NCBI GenBank assembly: GCA_024644145.1
Contig: JAHELO010000002.1
Span: 1 to 15,998, forward strand
Source: Christiangramia sp.
GTDB lineage: Bacteria; Bacteroidota; Bacteroidia; Flavobacteriales; Flavobacteriaceae
Direction: 5' to 3'
DNA length: 15,998 bases
Made by a program: the position numbers and the translations under genes. The notes below the pieces were generated by a model that was not told the DNA's origin, did no database searches, and saw only the letters and a list, made by a program, of their open reading frames with translations. Shown here one piece after another: positions 6,848-14,468 of this stretch. The number at the start of each line of letters is the position of its first letter. The first letter of the stretch is position 1.

Positions 6848-7690
6848 TTAAAAAGTACCTACCAGTCCAACCCGTCCTAGTCCAACCTGAAATTTCCAGC
6901 TGATGCCTTCATTCTCTGGCTTTTCGTAATTTCTTTCCTGATTAAGATATTTATCTATTGTGTCTACCACCACAACACTCAATGCCATACTTAGACCAAC
7001 ATCGGTAAGCCAGTGTGCGCCTTCCCATAAACGAGAAGCAGGAGAAATTAATCCAACCCCGAGAATACCAGCCTTTACGAACAGATTGTTAAATTGCTTG
7101 GATAAAGCGTAGGCAGTAGTAAAAGAAAGGATGGTATGTCCTGAAGGAAAAGAATGATATGCGCCCTCTTTGCTAAAAGGTTCAAATTCATTCTTCTTTC
7201 TATCATCCCCTGGCCTTGCACGACCAACGGCAGTTTTTGAAATAGTTTGTATAATTCCAGCTGCAGTAGCGGCAGAAATCATTAATACGCCAGTCTTTCT
7301 TACCTTTTCATTTCTGGTGAAAAGACCATACAGGTAAACAGCTCCATTAATAGCGTAATTATTCTGAGGACTCCCGTAATACCACCCAAAATCCTGGATA
7401 AGTATGGGAATATCGTCTTCCTGATCTCTAAACCATTTATTGGCCTCGTCATCAAAAATATATAGAACCGCTGTTCCAGCTACTATAGCACCTGCAGTAA
7501 TAAAATCATCCTTTTGCCATTTTAAGGGTTGTGTATAAGTTGTAGTGACACCTCCCAGAGCGCTTAATCCGTCGTACCTTAAAAGTTCCAGAGTTGTAGG
7601 CAGACTGTCTTTTTCAGTCTCTTCCTGAGCCTGCAAGCCCAGGTCGGCAAATAATACTATAAGTAATATTGGGAGGAGCTTTCTAAGCAT
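6848..7690 (-). CDS. PAP2-family phosphatase, exported
   Basis: A 280-residue type 2 phosphatidic acid phosphatase (PAP2) protein. Residues 1-22 form a signal peptide with LQAQ before the probable cleavage site. The three catalytic motifs are intact: K152-x6-R159-P160 (KTAVGRARP), PSGH at 182-185, and S219-R220-x5-H226-x3-D230 (SRLWEGAHWLTD). Several hydrophobic helices (about 64-79, 133-148, 187-198, 206-216, 232-245) surround the active site. Family members dephosphorylate lipid phosphates such as undecaprenyl diphosphate or phosphatidylglycerophosphate on the outer face of the inner membrane, or in the outer membrane; the substrate here is unknown. The C-terminal end WKFQVGLGRVGLVGTF looks beta-like, as in barrel-tailed Bacteroidota versions. 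Confidence 0.9.
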   Translation of the reverse strand: MLRKLLPILLIVLFADLGLQAQEETEKDSLPTTLELLRYDGLSALGGVTTTYTQPLKWQKDDFITAGAIVAGTAVLYIFDDEANKWFRDQEDDIPILIQDFGWYYGSPQNNYAINGAVYLYGLFTRNEKVRKTGVLMISAATAAGIIQTISKTAVGRARPGDDRKKNEFEPFSKEGAYHSFPSGHTILSFTTAYALSKQFNNLFVKAGILGVGLISPASRLWEGAHWLTDVGLSMALSVVVVDTIDKYLNQERNYEKPENEGISWKFQVGLGRVGLVGTF

Positions 7691-7760
7691 ATTTTTAAGT
7701 ATTATCTCAAATAGCTCTTCGTAAATTAAATGGAGAGCTTATTTTTCATGGTTGAACAGT

Positions 7761-7780
7761 CTCCAAAGATACATTTGGAG
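7761..7780. repeat. Hairpin between PAP2 and peptidase genes
   Basis: CTCCAAA (7761-7767) pairs perfectly with TTTGGAG (7774-7780) around a six-base loop. Neither strand has a T tract after it, so it is not a standard terminator. It lies about 80 bases after the peptidase gene ends, on its transcribed path. A second weaker inverted repeat, AGCTCTTC (7713-7720) with GGAGAGCT (7732-7739), lies nearer to the PAP2 start. Confidence 0.5.
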
Positions 7781-7863
7781 GAAAATATGAGCTATCTGGC
7801 AGACTTAAAATACAGTTAAAAATAAGTGGCAGTTGAGAGAAAACTCAGTTGAAATTTAATTAT

Positions 7864-8922
7864 CTAATTTTTGAACATCCCAATGTTTAAGGTTCCATTT
7901 TTGTTCATGGAAGCCCGGTACATCCCAGCCGTGTTAAATTCCATCACCATATTTCCTTTGTTATCGATGCCGATAATTCCTCCGTTACCTCCAAGTTTAG
8001 GTAGTTTTTGCTGGATCACTTCCGCTGCCGCCTGCTTCAGGGTAGCGCCTTTGTACTCCATCATTGCTGAAATGTCATAGGCAATTACGCCCCGAATAAA
8101 GAATTCTCCCCATCCGGTACTGGAAATAGCTACAGTTTTATTGTTGGCATAGGTGCCGGCACCTATAATTGGAGAATCGCCAATTCGATTATATTTTTTA
8201 TTAGACATGCCTCCGGTTGAGGTTCCTGCAGCAAGATTACCCTGTTTGTCTAAAGCGACACACCCCACTGTCCCGAATTTCTCGTCATTTACATATGGGT
8301 CAAAATATGCAGTTTTATTCGAAGCATTCATTCTTTCACGAGCTCTTTCCATAGCCCGGTAGCGTTCTTCTGTGTAGAAATATTCAGGTTCAACGATCTC
8401 CAGACCCCGTTCACTTGCAAACTGCTCAGCCCCTTTTCCTGAAAGCATCACATGTTCTGAATTCACCATAACCTCATAGGCCAGATTAATAGGATTTTTC
8501 ACGTTGGTAACCCCGGCAACAGCTCCAGCATTAAGGGTATTGCCATCCATAATAGAGGCGTCCAGTTCATTTTTTTCCTCATTGGTAAATACTGCACCGC
8601 GGGCAGAATTAAAAAGCGGGCTGTCTTCCATCACATTAATCGCCTTTTGAACGGCCATAACAGCGGTACCTCCTTCTGCCAGAATACTATGCCCTGCTTT
8701 AATCGCTTCTTCAAGTTTAATTTTATAAGCCTGCTGCAGCGAGTCACTCATATTTTCTTTGAGGATGGTGCCTGCACCTCCGTGAATTACAATTCCGAAA
8801 TTCTGTATCGAATCCTTATCAGCGGTATTTTCAGAATTATCAGTAGCAATATCCTTGGTGGATCTATTTTCATTACATGCTATTAAAATTACACAACAGA
8901 ATAGAAATAAAACTTTTTTCAT
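7864..8922 (-). CDS. Lipoprotein isoaspartyl peptidase / L-asparaginase
   Basis: An N-terminal-nucleophile hydrolase of the plant-type asparaginase (T2) family, 352 residues. HGGAGT (47-52) is the N-terminal signature. The autoproteolytic site is in FGTVGCVALD, where T218 becomes the nucleophile of the beta chain after cleavage before it. TSTGGMSNKKYNRIGDSPI (234-252) forms the substrate site, and STGWGEFFIR follows. The presence of HGGAG and GTVG favours isoaspartyl peptidase over glycosylasparaginase. A signal peptide with lipobox LIAC (C16) and a 25-residue polar linker show that it is exported and lipid-anchored, unlike the cytosolic E. coli enzyme. It stands alone, 173 bases upstream of the PAP2 gene. 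Confidence 0.93.
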   Translation of the reverse strand: MKKVLFLFCCVILIACNENRSTKDIATDNSENTADKDSIQNFGIVIHGGAGTILKENMSDSLQQAYKIKLEEAIKAGHSILAEGGTAVMAVQKAINVMEDSPLFNSARGAVFTNEEKNELDASIMDGNTLNAGAVAGVTNVKNPINLAYEVMVNSEHVMLSGKGAEQFASERGLEIVEPEYFYTEERYRAMERARERMNASNKTAYFDPYVNDEKFGTVGCVALDKQGNLAAGTSTGGMSNKKYNRIGDSPIIGAGTYANNKTVAISSTGWGEFFIRGVIAYDISAMMEYKGATLKQAAAEVIQQKLPKLGGNGGIIGIDNKGNMVMEFNTAGMYRASMNKNGTLNIGMFKN

Positions 8923-9121
8923 GGGTTTAAGTTTTAGATAGGGGAAGGTACTAAAAGTTTAAAAGTTATGTACGCCTGGTGTATAAGAGAAGGAAGATAT
9001 CTGCTGTGTTGCAATTATGGTATGGAAGTAGAAGATTAATGCAGGCAGCGTCCTGATATATTAAGTTAATCGTCTAACAATTCTGCACAGGAATGATTAA
9101 TTTTAGTAAAAATTAAAATAT

Positions 9122-9664
9122 ATGGCAGTTAATGAGCCTTTCAATCTGAATTTATGGATTGAGCAGAATAGGGATAGTCTTAAACCTCCGGTCGCGAACC
9201 GTAATCTTTACAAGGAATCTGGAGACTATATTGTAATGGTCGTTGCCGGTCCCAATGCCCGGAAGGATTTTCATTATAACGAGACCGAAGAGCTGTTCTA
9301 TCAGTTAGAAGGTAATATTAAAGTCCATATACAGGAAGACGGAAAAAAACGAACCTTAGCGCTTGGGCCAGGTGATATGTACCTGCACCCGGGAAAAATC
9401 CCTCATTCTCCCGAAAGAGAAGAAGGGTCTATAGGCCTGGTGGTAGAACGCAAACGTTTAGGGGAAGAGGGTAAAGATGGTCTCATGTGGTATTGCGATA
9501 ACTGTAACCATAAATTATACGAAGTATATTTCCCATTACAGGATATTGAGACAGATTTTCTACATCATTTCAGGCATTTCTATAACAGTGAAGAGCTGAG
9601 AACCTGCGACAATTGCGGCGAAATTATGCCAGTCGATCCCAGATTTATAACTAAATCGGAATAG
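9122..9664 (+). CDS. nbaC: 3-hydroxyanthranilate 3,4-dioxygenase
   Basis: A cupin-fold, iron(II)-dependent ring-cleaving enzyme of the kynurenine pathway. It converts 3-hydroxyanthranilate and O2 to 2-amino-3-carboxymuconate semialdehyde. At 180 residues it has bacterial length. The metal ligands H51, E57 (in HYNETEE) and H95 (in IPHSPERE) fall at the positions known for the Cupriavidus enzyme. The C-terminal second iron site is complete: C125-DN-C128 and C162-DN-C165, rubredoxin-like. Substrate-site residues in VERKR (108-112) are also present. The next gene is an aldehyde dehydrogenase, but other kynurenine genes are not in the window. The gap of 199 bases upstream contains a weak TAatTTTA box at 9098. 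Confidence 0.95.
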   Translation: MAVNEPFNLNLWIEQNRDSLKPPVANRNLYKESGDYIVMVVAGPNARKDFHYNETEELFYQLEGNIKVHIQEDGKKRTLALGPGDMYLHPGKIPHSPEREEGSIGLVVERKRLGEEGKDGLMWYCDNCNHKLYEVYFPLQDIETDFLHHFRHFYNSEELRTCDNCGEIMPVDPRFITKSE

Positions 9665-9678
9665 CGGTTTATTTTTCC

Positions 9679-9686
9679 TATTTTCG
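9679..9686 (+). promoter_or_regulatory. Candidate -7 box before aldehyde dehydrogenase
   Basis: TATTTTCG, one mismatch from TAnnTTTG, followed by CAACAAC, lies 38 bases before the ATG at 9725. No TTG is at the expected -33 distance, so it could be a secondary promoter allowing this gene to be expressed apart from the dioxygenase. Confidence 0.35.
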
Positions 9687-9724
9687 CAACAACTACACAA
9701 ATTAATCGATAAAAACGCAAATTA

Positions 9725-11278
9725 ATGAGCAAAATTGCTGAAGAATTCGGGATTAAAGAGGCCCTGAAAGATTTAGGATTAAACGATGTCAATAACGGTA
9801 CATCAACCGGGACAGATTGGTTTAGCAACGGAGATATTATAGAATCATATTCACCTGTAGATGGAGCTTTAATAGGTAAGGTTAAAAGTACCACGAAAGA
9901 AGATTACGAAAAAGTGATCACTGCTGCCCAAGCTGGATTTAATGAATGGAGAACCTGGCCGGCCCCGCAACGCGGTGAAGTTGTACGCCAGTTCAATGAT
10001 GAATTAAGAAGATTAAAAGAACCGCTGGGCAAGTTGGTTTCCTATGAGATGGGAAAATCTTACCAGGAGGGTCTGGGTGAAGTGCAGGAGATGATAGATA
10101 TATGTGATTTTGCTGTTGGTTTATCCCGCCAGCTACATGGATTAACCATGCACAGTGAACGTCCTGGACATAGAATGTATGAGCAATACCATCCGCTGGG
10201 TGTGGTTGGGATCATTTCGGCCTTTAACTTCCCGGTAGCAGTTTGGTCATGGAATACGGCTTTGGCCTGGGTGTGTGGCGATGCCTGTATCTGGAAAGGT
10301 TCAGAAAAGACACCATTAACTTCAGTTGCCTGCCAGAATATTGCCGCAGGAATATTTAAAGAAAATAATGTGCCTGCCGGTATCTCCTGTTTGATCACCG
10401 GAGATTATAAGGTAGGCGAAATGATGACCAAAGATGACCGCGTACCGTTAATCTCAGCTACAGGATCCATTAGAATGGGTAAGATCGTTGCGCAGGCTGT
10501 CGCTGCCCGTCTTGGGAAGACACTTCTTGAATTAGGAGGGAATAATGCTATTATCGTTACCCCAGATGCCAATATTAAGAATACTGTGATTGGTGCTGTA
10601 TTTGGCGCTGTGGGTACCTGCGGGCAGCGTTGTACCTCCACCAGGAGACTTATTATTCATGAAGATATCTACGATAAAGTGAAAGATGCGATCGTGAATG
10701 CCTATAAACAAATAAGAATTGGAAATCCGTTAGACGAAAATAACCACGTTGGGCCCCTTATAGATAAGGATGCAGTAAAGAACTACCAGGCTGCTTTAAA
10801 TAAAGTGGTTGAAGAAGGTGGGAAAATTTTAGTTGAAGGAGGAGTTCTTGAAGGTGAAGGTTATGAAAGTGGCTGCTATGTTAAACCTGCGATTGCCGAG
10901 GCTGAAAATCATTTTGAGATCGTACAGCACGAAACTTTTGCTCCGGTTCTTTATATCATGAAATATTCTGGAGATGTTAGTGATGCGCTTAAACTTCAGA
11001 ATGGTGTGAAACAGGGTCTTTCTTCTGCAATTATGACCAATAATCTAAGAGAGGCAGAGAGGTTTCTTTCTGCGGAAGGATCAGACTGTGGTATTGCCAA
11101 TGTGAATATTGGTACTTCAGGAGCTGAAATAGGCGGAGCCTTCGGTGGTGAAAAAGAAACCGGTGGTGGCCGTGAAAGTGGATCTGACGCCTGGAAGATC
11201 TATATGAGAAGACAAACAAATACGATAAATTATACTACAGAATTACCCCTGGCACAAGGGATCAAATTTGACCTGTAG
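9725..11278 (+). CDS. amaB: ALDH7-type aldehyde dehydrogenase (piperidine-6-carboxylate dehydrogenase-like)
   Basis: A 517-residue NAD(P)+-dependent aldehyde dehydrogenase. The catalytic set is intact: N168 (FNFP), K191 (WKGSE), E269 (LLELGG) and the nucleophile C303 (GQRCTS). The C-terminal stretch with GEKETGGGRESGSD, the RRQTNTINY segment and LPLAQGIKFDL is typical of ALDH7 (antiquitin), which oxidises alpha-aminoadipate semialdehyde in equilibrium with piperidine-6-carboxylate during lysine breakdown. It lies 60 bases after 3-hydroxyanthranilate dioxygenase, which suggests aminomuconate semialdehyde as an alternative substrate, but that activity belongs to ALDH8, whose signature is not seen. 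The family is confident; the symbol and substrate less so. Confidence 0.88.
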   Translation: MSKIAEEFGIKEALKDLGLNDVNNGTSTGTDWFSNGDIIESYSPVDGALIGKVKSTTKEDYEKVITAAQAGFNEWRTWPAPQRGEVVRQFNDELRRLKEPLGKLVSYEMGKSYQEGLGEVQEMIDICDFAVGLSRQLHGLTMHSERPGHRMYEQYHPLGVVGIISAFNFPVAVWSWNTALAWVCGDACIWKGSEKTPLTSVACQNIAAGIFKENNVPAGISCLITGDYKVGEMMTKDDRVPLISATGSIRMGKIVAQAVAARLGKTLLELGGNNAIIVTPDANIKNTVIGAVFGAVGTCGQRCTSTRRLIIHEDIYDKVKDAIVNAYKQIRIGNPLDENNHVGPLIDKDAVKNYQAALNKVVEEGGKILVEGGVLEGEGYESGCYVKPAIAEAENHFEIVQHETFAPVLYIMKYSGDVSDALKLQNGVKQGLSSAIMTNNLREAERFLSAEGSDCGIANVNIGTSGAEIGGAFGGEKETGGGRESGSDAWKIYMRRQTNTINYTTELPLAQGIKFDL

Positions 11279-11303
11279 TTTAGGTTTTTAAGTGTGATAG
11301 ATG

Positions 11304-11327
11304 GCCTCGCAATTTGCGGGGCTTTTT
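11304..11327 (+). terminator. Terminator after aldehyde dehydrogenase
   Basis: A 7-bp stem GCCTCGC/GCGGGGC (one G-T pair) with loop AATTT is followed by five T and a further T-rich stretch. It lies 25 bases after the stop codon. Confidence 0.82.
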
Positions 11328-11395
11328 ATTTTCTGATCTTCAGGAAATAAAAGTTTTACTCAAAGTTAAAACGAACTTAAAAACAGGGGTTCAAT

Positions 11396-11426
11396 TTGCC
11401 TTCAGTTCTAATAATCTTTATTTTCG
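11396..11426 (+). promoter_or_regulatory. Candidate promoter of DUF1232 gene
   Basis: TTG (11396-11398, preceded by T) and TATTTTCG (11419-11426) are 20 bases apart, the normal Bacteroidota spacing. The -7 box has one mismatch to TAnnTTTG. The start would fall near 11432, about 17 bases before the ATG. Confidence 0.5.
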
Positions 11427-11448
11427 GCCAAGATCAAATATTATAATG

Positions 11449-11850
11449 ATGAGCGAAATTTCCAGAGAACAGGCGCAAGAAGAACTTGCTAAAAGAACCG
11501 ATGCTTTTGAAAAGGAGGACGTAGAGAAGGTGATTAATAAGGAAGAGAAGATCCTGAATAAATTTGAAAGCAAAGGAAAGCTGAAAAGATATATGGATGA
11601 TGCTATTCTGCTTTTTTCTTTAGTTAGGGATTACGCTAGTGGTGAATACCGGGAGATACCTTTTAATATTGTAGCCGCAGCCGGGGCCGCTTTGCTATAT
11701 GTACTATCCCCAATAGATCTTATTCCCGACTTTATTCCTGTACTTGGGTATCTGGACGATGCTGCAGTGGTAGCTTTCTGCCTGAATCTTATGGAGAAAG
11801 ATCTGGCTACATATAAAGTATGGAAAGAAAACAGGACCAGAACTACATAG
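11449..11850 (+). CDS. DUF1232 (YkvA-type) membrane protein
   Basis: A 133-residue protein. The DUF1232 core spans residues 75-112, with the hallmark SPIDLIPDFIPVLGYLDD (87-104) inside two closely spaced hydrophobic helices, so it probably sits in the inner membrane. The N-terminal 60 residues are charged and helical (EKEDVEKVINKEEKI). Function is unknown for the family. The reading frame is open further upstream to 11314, but that region holds the aldehyde dehydrogenase terminator and a promoter, so the start is placed at the ATG pair 11446/11449; the second is used here. Stands alone between two terminators. Confidence 0.85.
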   Translation: MSEISREQAQEELAKRTDAFEKEDVEKVINKEEKILNKFESKGKLKRYMDDAILLFSLVRDYASGEYREIPFNIVAAAGAALLYVLSPIDLIPDFIPVLGYLDDAAVVAFCLNLMEKDLATYKVWKENRTRTT

Positions 11851-11869
11851 GGATTAGAGTTTATAGATA

Positions 11870-11900
11870 AAAAAACCGCTCATTAACTGAGCGGTTTTTT
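11870..11900. terminator. Bidirectional terminator
   Basis: A perfect 13-bp stem, AAAAAACCGCTCA (11870-11882) with TGAGCGGTTTTTT (11888-11900), closes the loop TTAAC. The A run on the left and T run on the right let it serve both the rightward DUF1232 gene and the leftward barrel-protein gene, which end 19 and 16 bases away. Confidence 0.92.
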
Positions 11901-11916
11901 ATTATTAATCCTAAAA

Positions 11917-12459
11917 TTAAAACCTGTATCCAATATTAAAGCCTGCATTGAATTCTATTGCAGAAAACCTGTCTTTTACTTCATCACTGAAATTTCTTCC
12001 AACATTTATAAACGGCCCCAGCACAAAAGTGTCGTTGAAATTCCATTTATAACCACTGCCTATTCCTATAATTAGAGAATTCATATTGGTTATGGTTCTG
12101 TTAGAAAGGCTGGCATCCCCTTCTGTAAACTCCCCTGAGCGATATTTGAAGAAGGGATTAATGTAAAGTCCAGAGGCAGCGTAATCATCGCCAAAATAGT
12201 AATTGTAACCCAGCTTAAAACTTTTAGTCTCAAACTCTCTGGAACCGCCTTCTGAATGATAATTTATACGGTCATTGAGAAGGATGGTTCCTTCTATGGA
12301 CTGATGATAATCTAAGAATCTTTCATATCCAAATTCTACTGATGCAATTGCAATTGTATTGGCGATATTCAGTTTGATTTCATTTTGTTTATCGGCATTC
12401 TGAGAATAACCCATATTAAAAGCAGAGATAAAGATCAGGGCACATAAAATTTTTTTCAT
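11917..12459 (-). CDS. Outer-membrane beta-barrel protein (DUF3575-like)
   Basis: A 180-residue exported protein. Residues 1-19 form a signal peptide ending GYSQ. The mature chain starts NEIKLNIANTIAIASVEFGYERFL, close to the opening of DUF3575-type barrels, and then alternates hydrophobic/polar strands with turns (FKLGYNYYFGDD, LYINPFFKYRSG, LIIGIGSGYKW, FVLGPFINVGRNF). It ends with an aromatic strand NAGFNIGYRF, the usual C-terminal signal for insertion in the outer membrane. Its length suggests an eight-stranded barrel. Function is unknown. Family assignment to DUF3575 is moderate; a barrel fold is likely. Confidence 0.8.
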   Translation of the reverse strand: MKKILCALIFISAFNMGYSQNADKQNEIKLNIANTIAIASVEFGYERFLDYHQSIEGTILLNDRINYHSEGGSREFETKSFKLGYNYYFGDDYAASGLYINPFFKYRSGEFTEGDASLSNRTITNMNSLIIGIGSGYKWNFNDTFVLGPFINVGRNFSDEVKDRFSAIEFNAGFNIGYRF

Positions 12460-12498
12460 AGAAGGTTATTATATTATTAGTTATTTCTTGGTTTCACT

Positions 12499-12528
12499 AA
12501 AAAACCCTGCTAATATATGGCAGGGTTT
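12499..12528 (-). terminator. Terminator after acyl-ACP desaturase
   Basis: A perfect 9-bp stem AAACCCTGC (12502-12510) with GCAGGGTTT (12520-12528) encloses a nine-base AT-rich loop. On the minus strand it is followed by six T (12504-12499), so it stops leftward transcription from the desaturase, 30 bases after its stop codon. Confidence 0.85.
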
Positions 12529-12559
12529 AATATTAAGAATTAATATAAGGAATATTTCA

Positions 12560-13564
12560 TTAAATCATTCCGTTGGGCTCAACCCATTTAAATTTATGAG
12601 GGTCCTGTGGGATTGCAATCCTTTCTGCAATTCTGGTCATTCTGTCTGGAAGCGCCATTAAATAATCACGCGCTTTTTCTGCATCATCAGTAAGAGACCT
12701 CATTTTATCTATTTCCCAGTAATCATTAAGTTTTTTAAGTATATCGATGTAATCATGAGTGGTATATACTCCCAATCGCTGAGCGGCATTGGAGAAATTT
12801 TCGAATGCTTCGGCTATACCCTGTCCCGATTCTCTAATGAATTGTGCCGGCATAACGATCTTCTTTTTCATCATGTCCTGGAATGCGAGCATCATTTCAC
12901 TTGGATCGTGTTCAAATATGGTCTTAACAAATTCCCTGTAAGCCATATAATGTCTCATCTCATCTCCGGCAATAATATTACACATCTTACCAAGCATTTT
13001 ATTTCCTTTCTTCTTGGCTAATTGTCCCACACGTTTGTGTGAAATATTAGTCGCAAGTTCCTGGAAGCTTGTATATACAAAGTTTCTGTAAGGATCTCTT
13101 CCCGTACCAATATCAAAACCATCATTTATAAGGTGCTGAGTGGTCTTTTCGATCTCTTTCATATCTACTCGTCCTGAGAGATATAGGTATTTATTCAGGG
13201 TGTCTCCATGACGGTTTTCCTCACCGGTCCAGTGGCGTACCCATTTAGCCCAGCTATTTTGCTGGCCACGGCCTGCACCATGCTGTTCAACTCCTTCCAT
13301 GTCCATAAGCCAGGACTCGTAAGTAGGCAGAGCTTCCTCGGTTACCATATCTGCTACCAGCACAACCCAGAAATCATAACCAAGTTCCTTGGCTTCTTCT
13401 CTAATTTGGTGTACTTCTTCAAAACCAGATTCATCCTGCAGGTTAGGTAATAGATCTGTAGGTTGCCAGATCTCGTCAACAGGGATAAGGTATTGGTCTA
13501 TAAAACCCTGAACAGATTTTTCAACCGTTTCCATTACTTCTAAACGTATGTTGTCTAAGGCCAT
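12560..13564 (-). CDS. Acyl-[acyl-carrier-protein] desaturase (plant type)
   Basis: A soluble di-iron enzyme of 334 residues that uses O2 and ferredoxin to introduce a cis double bond into acyl-ACP. Ferritin-like ligands are all present by comparison with the castor stearoyl-ACP desaturase: E76 (TEEALPTY), E116 and H119 (EENRH), E169 (SFQELATNISH), and E202 and H205 (DEMRH). The surrounding blocks, such as the one from 121 (DTLNKYLYLSGRVDM) and the later QRLGVYTTHDYIDIL, match the family strongly. It would give oxygen-dependent unsaturated fatty acids for membrane fluidity. Regiospecificity cannot be read off. The gene is monocistronic, with its own terminator and a long upstream leader. Confidence 0.95.
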   Translation of the reverse strand: MALDNIRLEVMETVEKSVQGFIDQYLIPVDEIWQPTDLLPNLQDESGFEEVHQIREEAKELGYDFWVVLVADMVTEEALPTYESWLMDMEGVEQHGAGRGQQNSWAKWVRHWTGEENRHGDTLNKYLYLSGRVDMKEIEKTTQHLINDGFDIGTGRDPYRNFVYTSFQELATNISHKRVGQLAKKKGNKMLGKMCNIIAGDEMRHYMAYREFVKTIFEHDPSEMMLAFQDMMKKKIVMPAQFIRESGQGIAEAFENFSNAAQRLGVYTTHDYIDILKKLNDYWEIDKMRSLTDDAEKARDYLMALPDRMTRIAERIAIPQDPHKFKWVEPNGMI

Positions 13565-13596
13565 TTTTTATTTCTTAATTCTAATAATTATTTAGA

Positions 13597-13704
13597 CTGG
13601 AGCTCATTCTATTTTTAAGCTTAGAGCTTACCGCAATTTATAAACAGCTTCCAGATTTTTTAAATTCTGTTTAAAATATTGATATAGAATGAACACCAAA
13701 TATA
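13597..13704 (-). promoter_or_regulatory. Candidate desaturase promoter and structured leader
   Basis: An exact TAnnTTTG box, TATATTTG, lies on the minus strand at 13704-13697. No TTG is visible at the -33 distance. If used, it gives a leader of about 125 bases. The leader can fold: CTGGA-GCT (13597-13604) pairs with AGCTTCCAG (13646-13654) with one bulge. It contains AGCT four times (13601, 13618, 13625, 13646), an 8-bp palindrome TAAGCTTA (13616-13623) and a direct repeat of AGCTTA. No known riboswitch was recognised. Confidence 0.4.
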
Positions 13705-13738
13705 GGAATAGTCTTTTAGAGCGCGTAATAAAAAAAGC

Positions 13739-14467
13739 CTAATTTCTTCCCTGTTCATCAGGGTAAAAGGTATGTACGGGATCACTCTGATATATCTTTT
13801 TAGATTCTATATCTACTGCAGAAATTGGTCCTTTAAAAGCAGCACCCGTATCTACATTCCAGATATTTGCTTTTTTAACCGGTGCACTTTCGCCAATTCG
13901 GGTCACGGGAGTGTGGCCTATATATATTTCATTAAAATGTTTTAAACGCTGTGGATACCTGAAATCATCAGGTTTTAATCCGTCCTCCATCGCGAGGGCC
14001 ATTTCCCATAAGGTTCGGTCCCAGTAAAAGCCGGTTTCGTGATATTCATATTCAGGACCGTGTAAATTGGTGAATCCTGCGTGAACAAATAGGCGATCAT
14101 CAGGATCTTTATAATAATTCACCATTTCACTAAAGAATTGCCTGTGAATTTGCTTGTCTTCTTCGGTAAAATTGCGATAGGCATTTAAACTGCTTTGCCC
14201 GCCATGTTCAAGCCATTTAGAATTCATTTCGCCGCTTTCAAGCCATTTATGTACCAGATCATCATGATTTCCGCGAATAAAAACACAGGAATTCTGCTTG
14301 GCAAGTTCTATTAAGTAAGTAACCGTGTTTGCAGAATCACTCCACCCATCTACATAATCTCCCAGGAATATTAATTCGTCACTGGGAGAAAGGTCAATCT
14401 TCTTAAATAATTGAAGCAGGGCTTTAAGGCCACCATGCAGATCTCCAAAGACTAGTTTTCTAGACAT
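13739..14467 (-). CDS. PPP-type metallophosphatase
   Basis: A 242-residue calcineurin-like phosphoesterase. Metal-binding motifs are GDLHG (8-12; D9, H11), GDYVDGWSD (36-44; D37), GNHDD (66-70; N67, H68), HAG (129-131) and GHTP (184-187). GDYVDG in place of the eukaryotic GDYVDRG, and GNHDD in place of GNHE, place it among bacterial PPP proteins such as Ser/Thr phosphatases or symmetrical Ap4A hydrolase relatives. Whether it acts on phosphoproteins or dinucleotides is open. No signal peptide. Its ATG is one base after the stop of the AlbA_2 gene, so the two form an operon. No GC-rich terminator follows; only a T run lies just past the stop. Confidence 0.9.
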   Translation of the reverse strand: MSRKLVFGDLHGGLKALLQLFKKIDLSPSDELIFLGDYVDGWSDSANTVTYLIELAKQNSCVFIRGNHDDLVHKWLESGEMNSKWLEHGGQSSLNAYRNFTEEDKQIHRQFFSEMVNYYKDPDDRLFVHAGFTNLHGPEYEYHETGFYWDRTLWEMALAMEDGLKPDDFRYPQRLKHFNEIYIGHTPVTRIGESAPVKKANIWNVDTGAAFKGPISAVDIESKKIYQSDPVHTFYPDEQGRN

Positions 14468-14468
14468 A

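Noticed and set aside
8968..9039. 23-codon reading frame (starts MYAWCIREGR) upstream of the dioxygenase
   Set aside because: No promoter, coupling or family similarity; it does not abut the next gene. It is too short to support as a leader peptide.
11314..11448. Longer DUF1232 reading frame beginning at 11314
   Set aside because: It begins inside the aldehyde dehydrogenase terminator and runs through a good promoter candidate; the extra residues have no family support.
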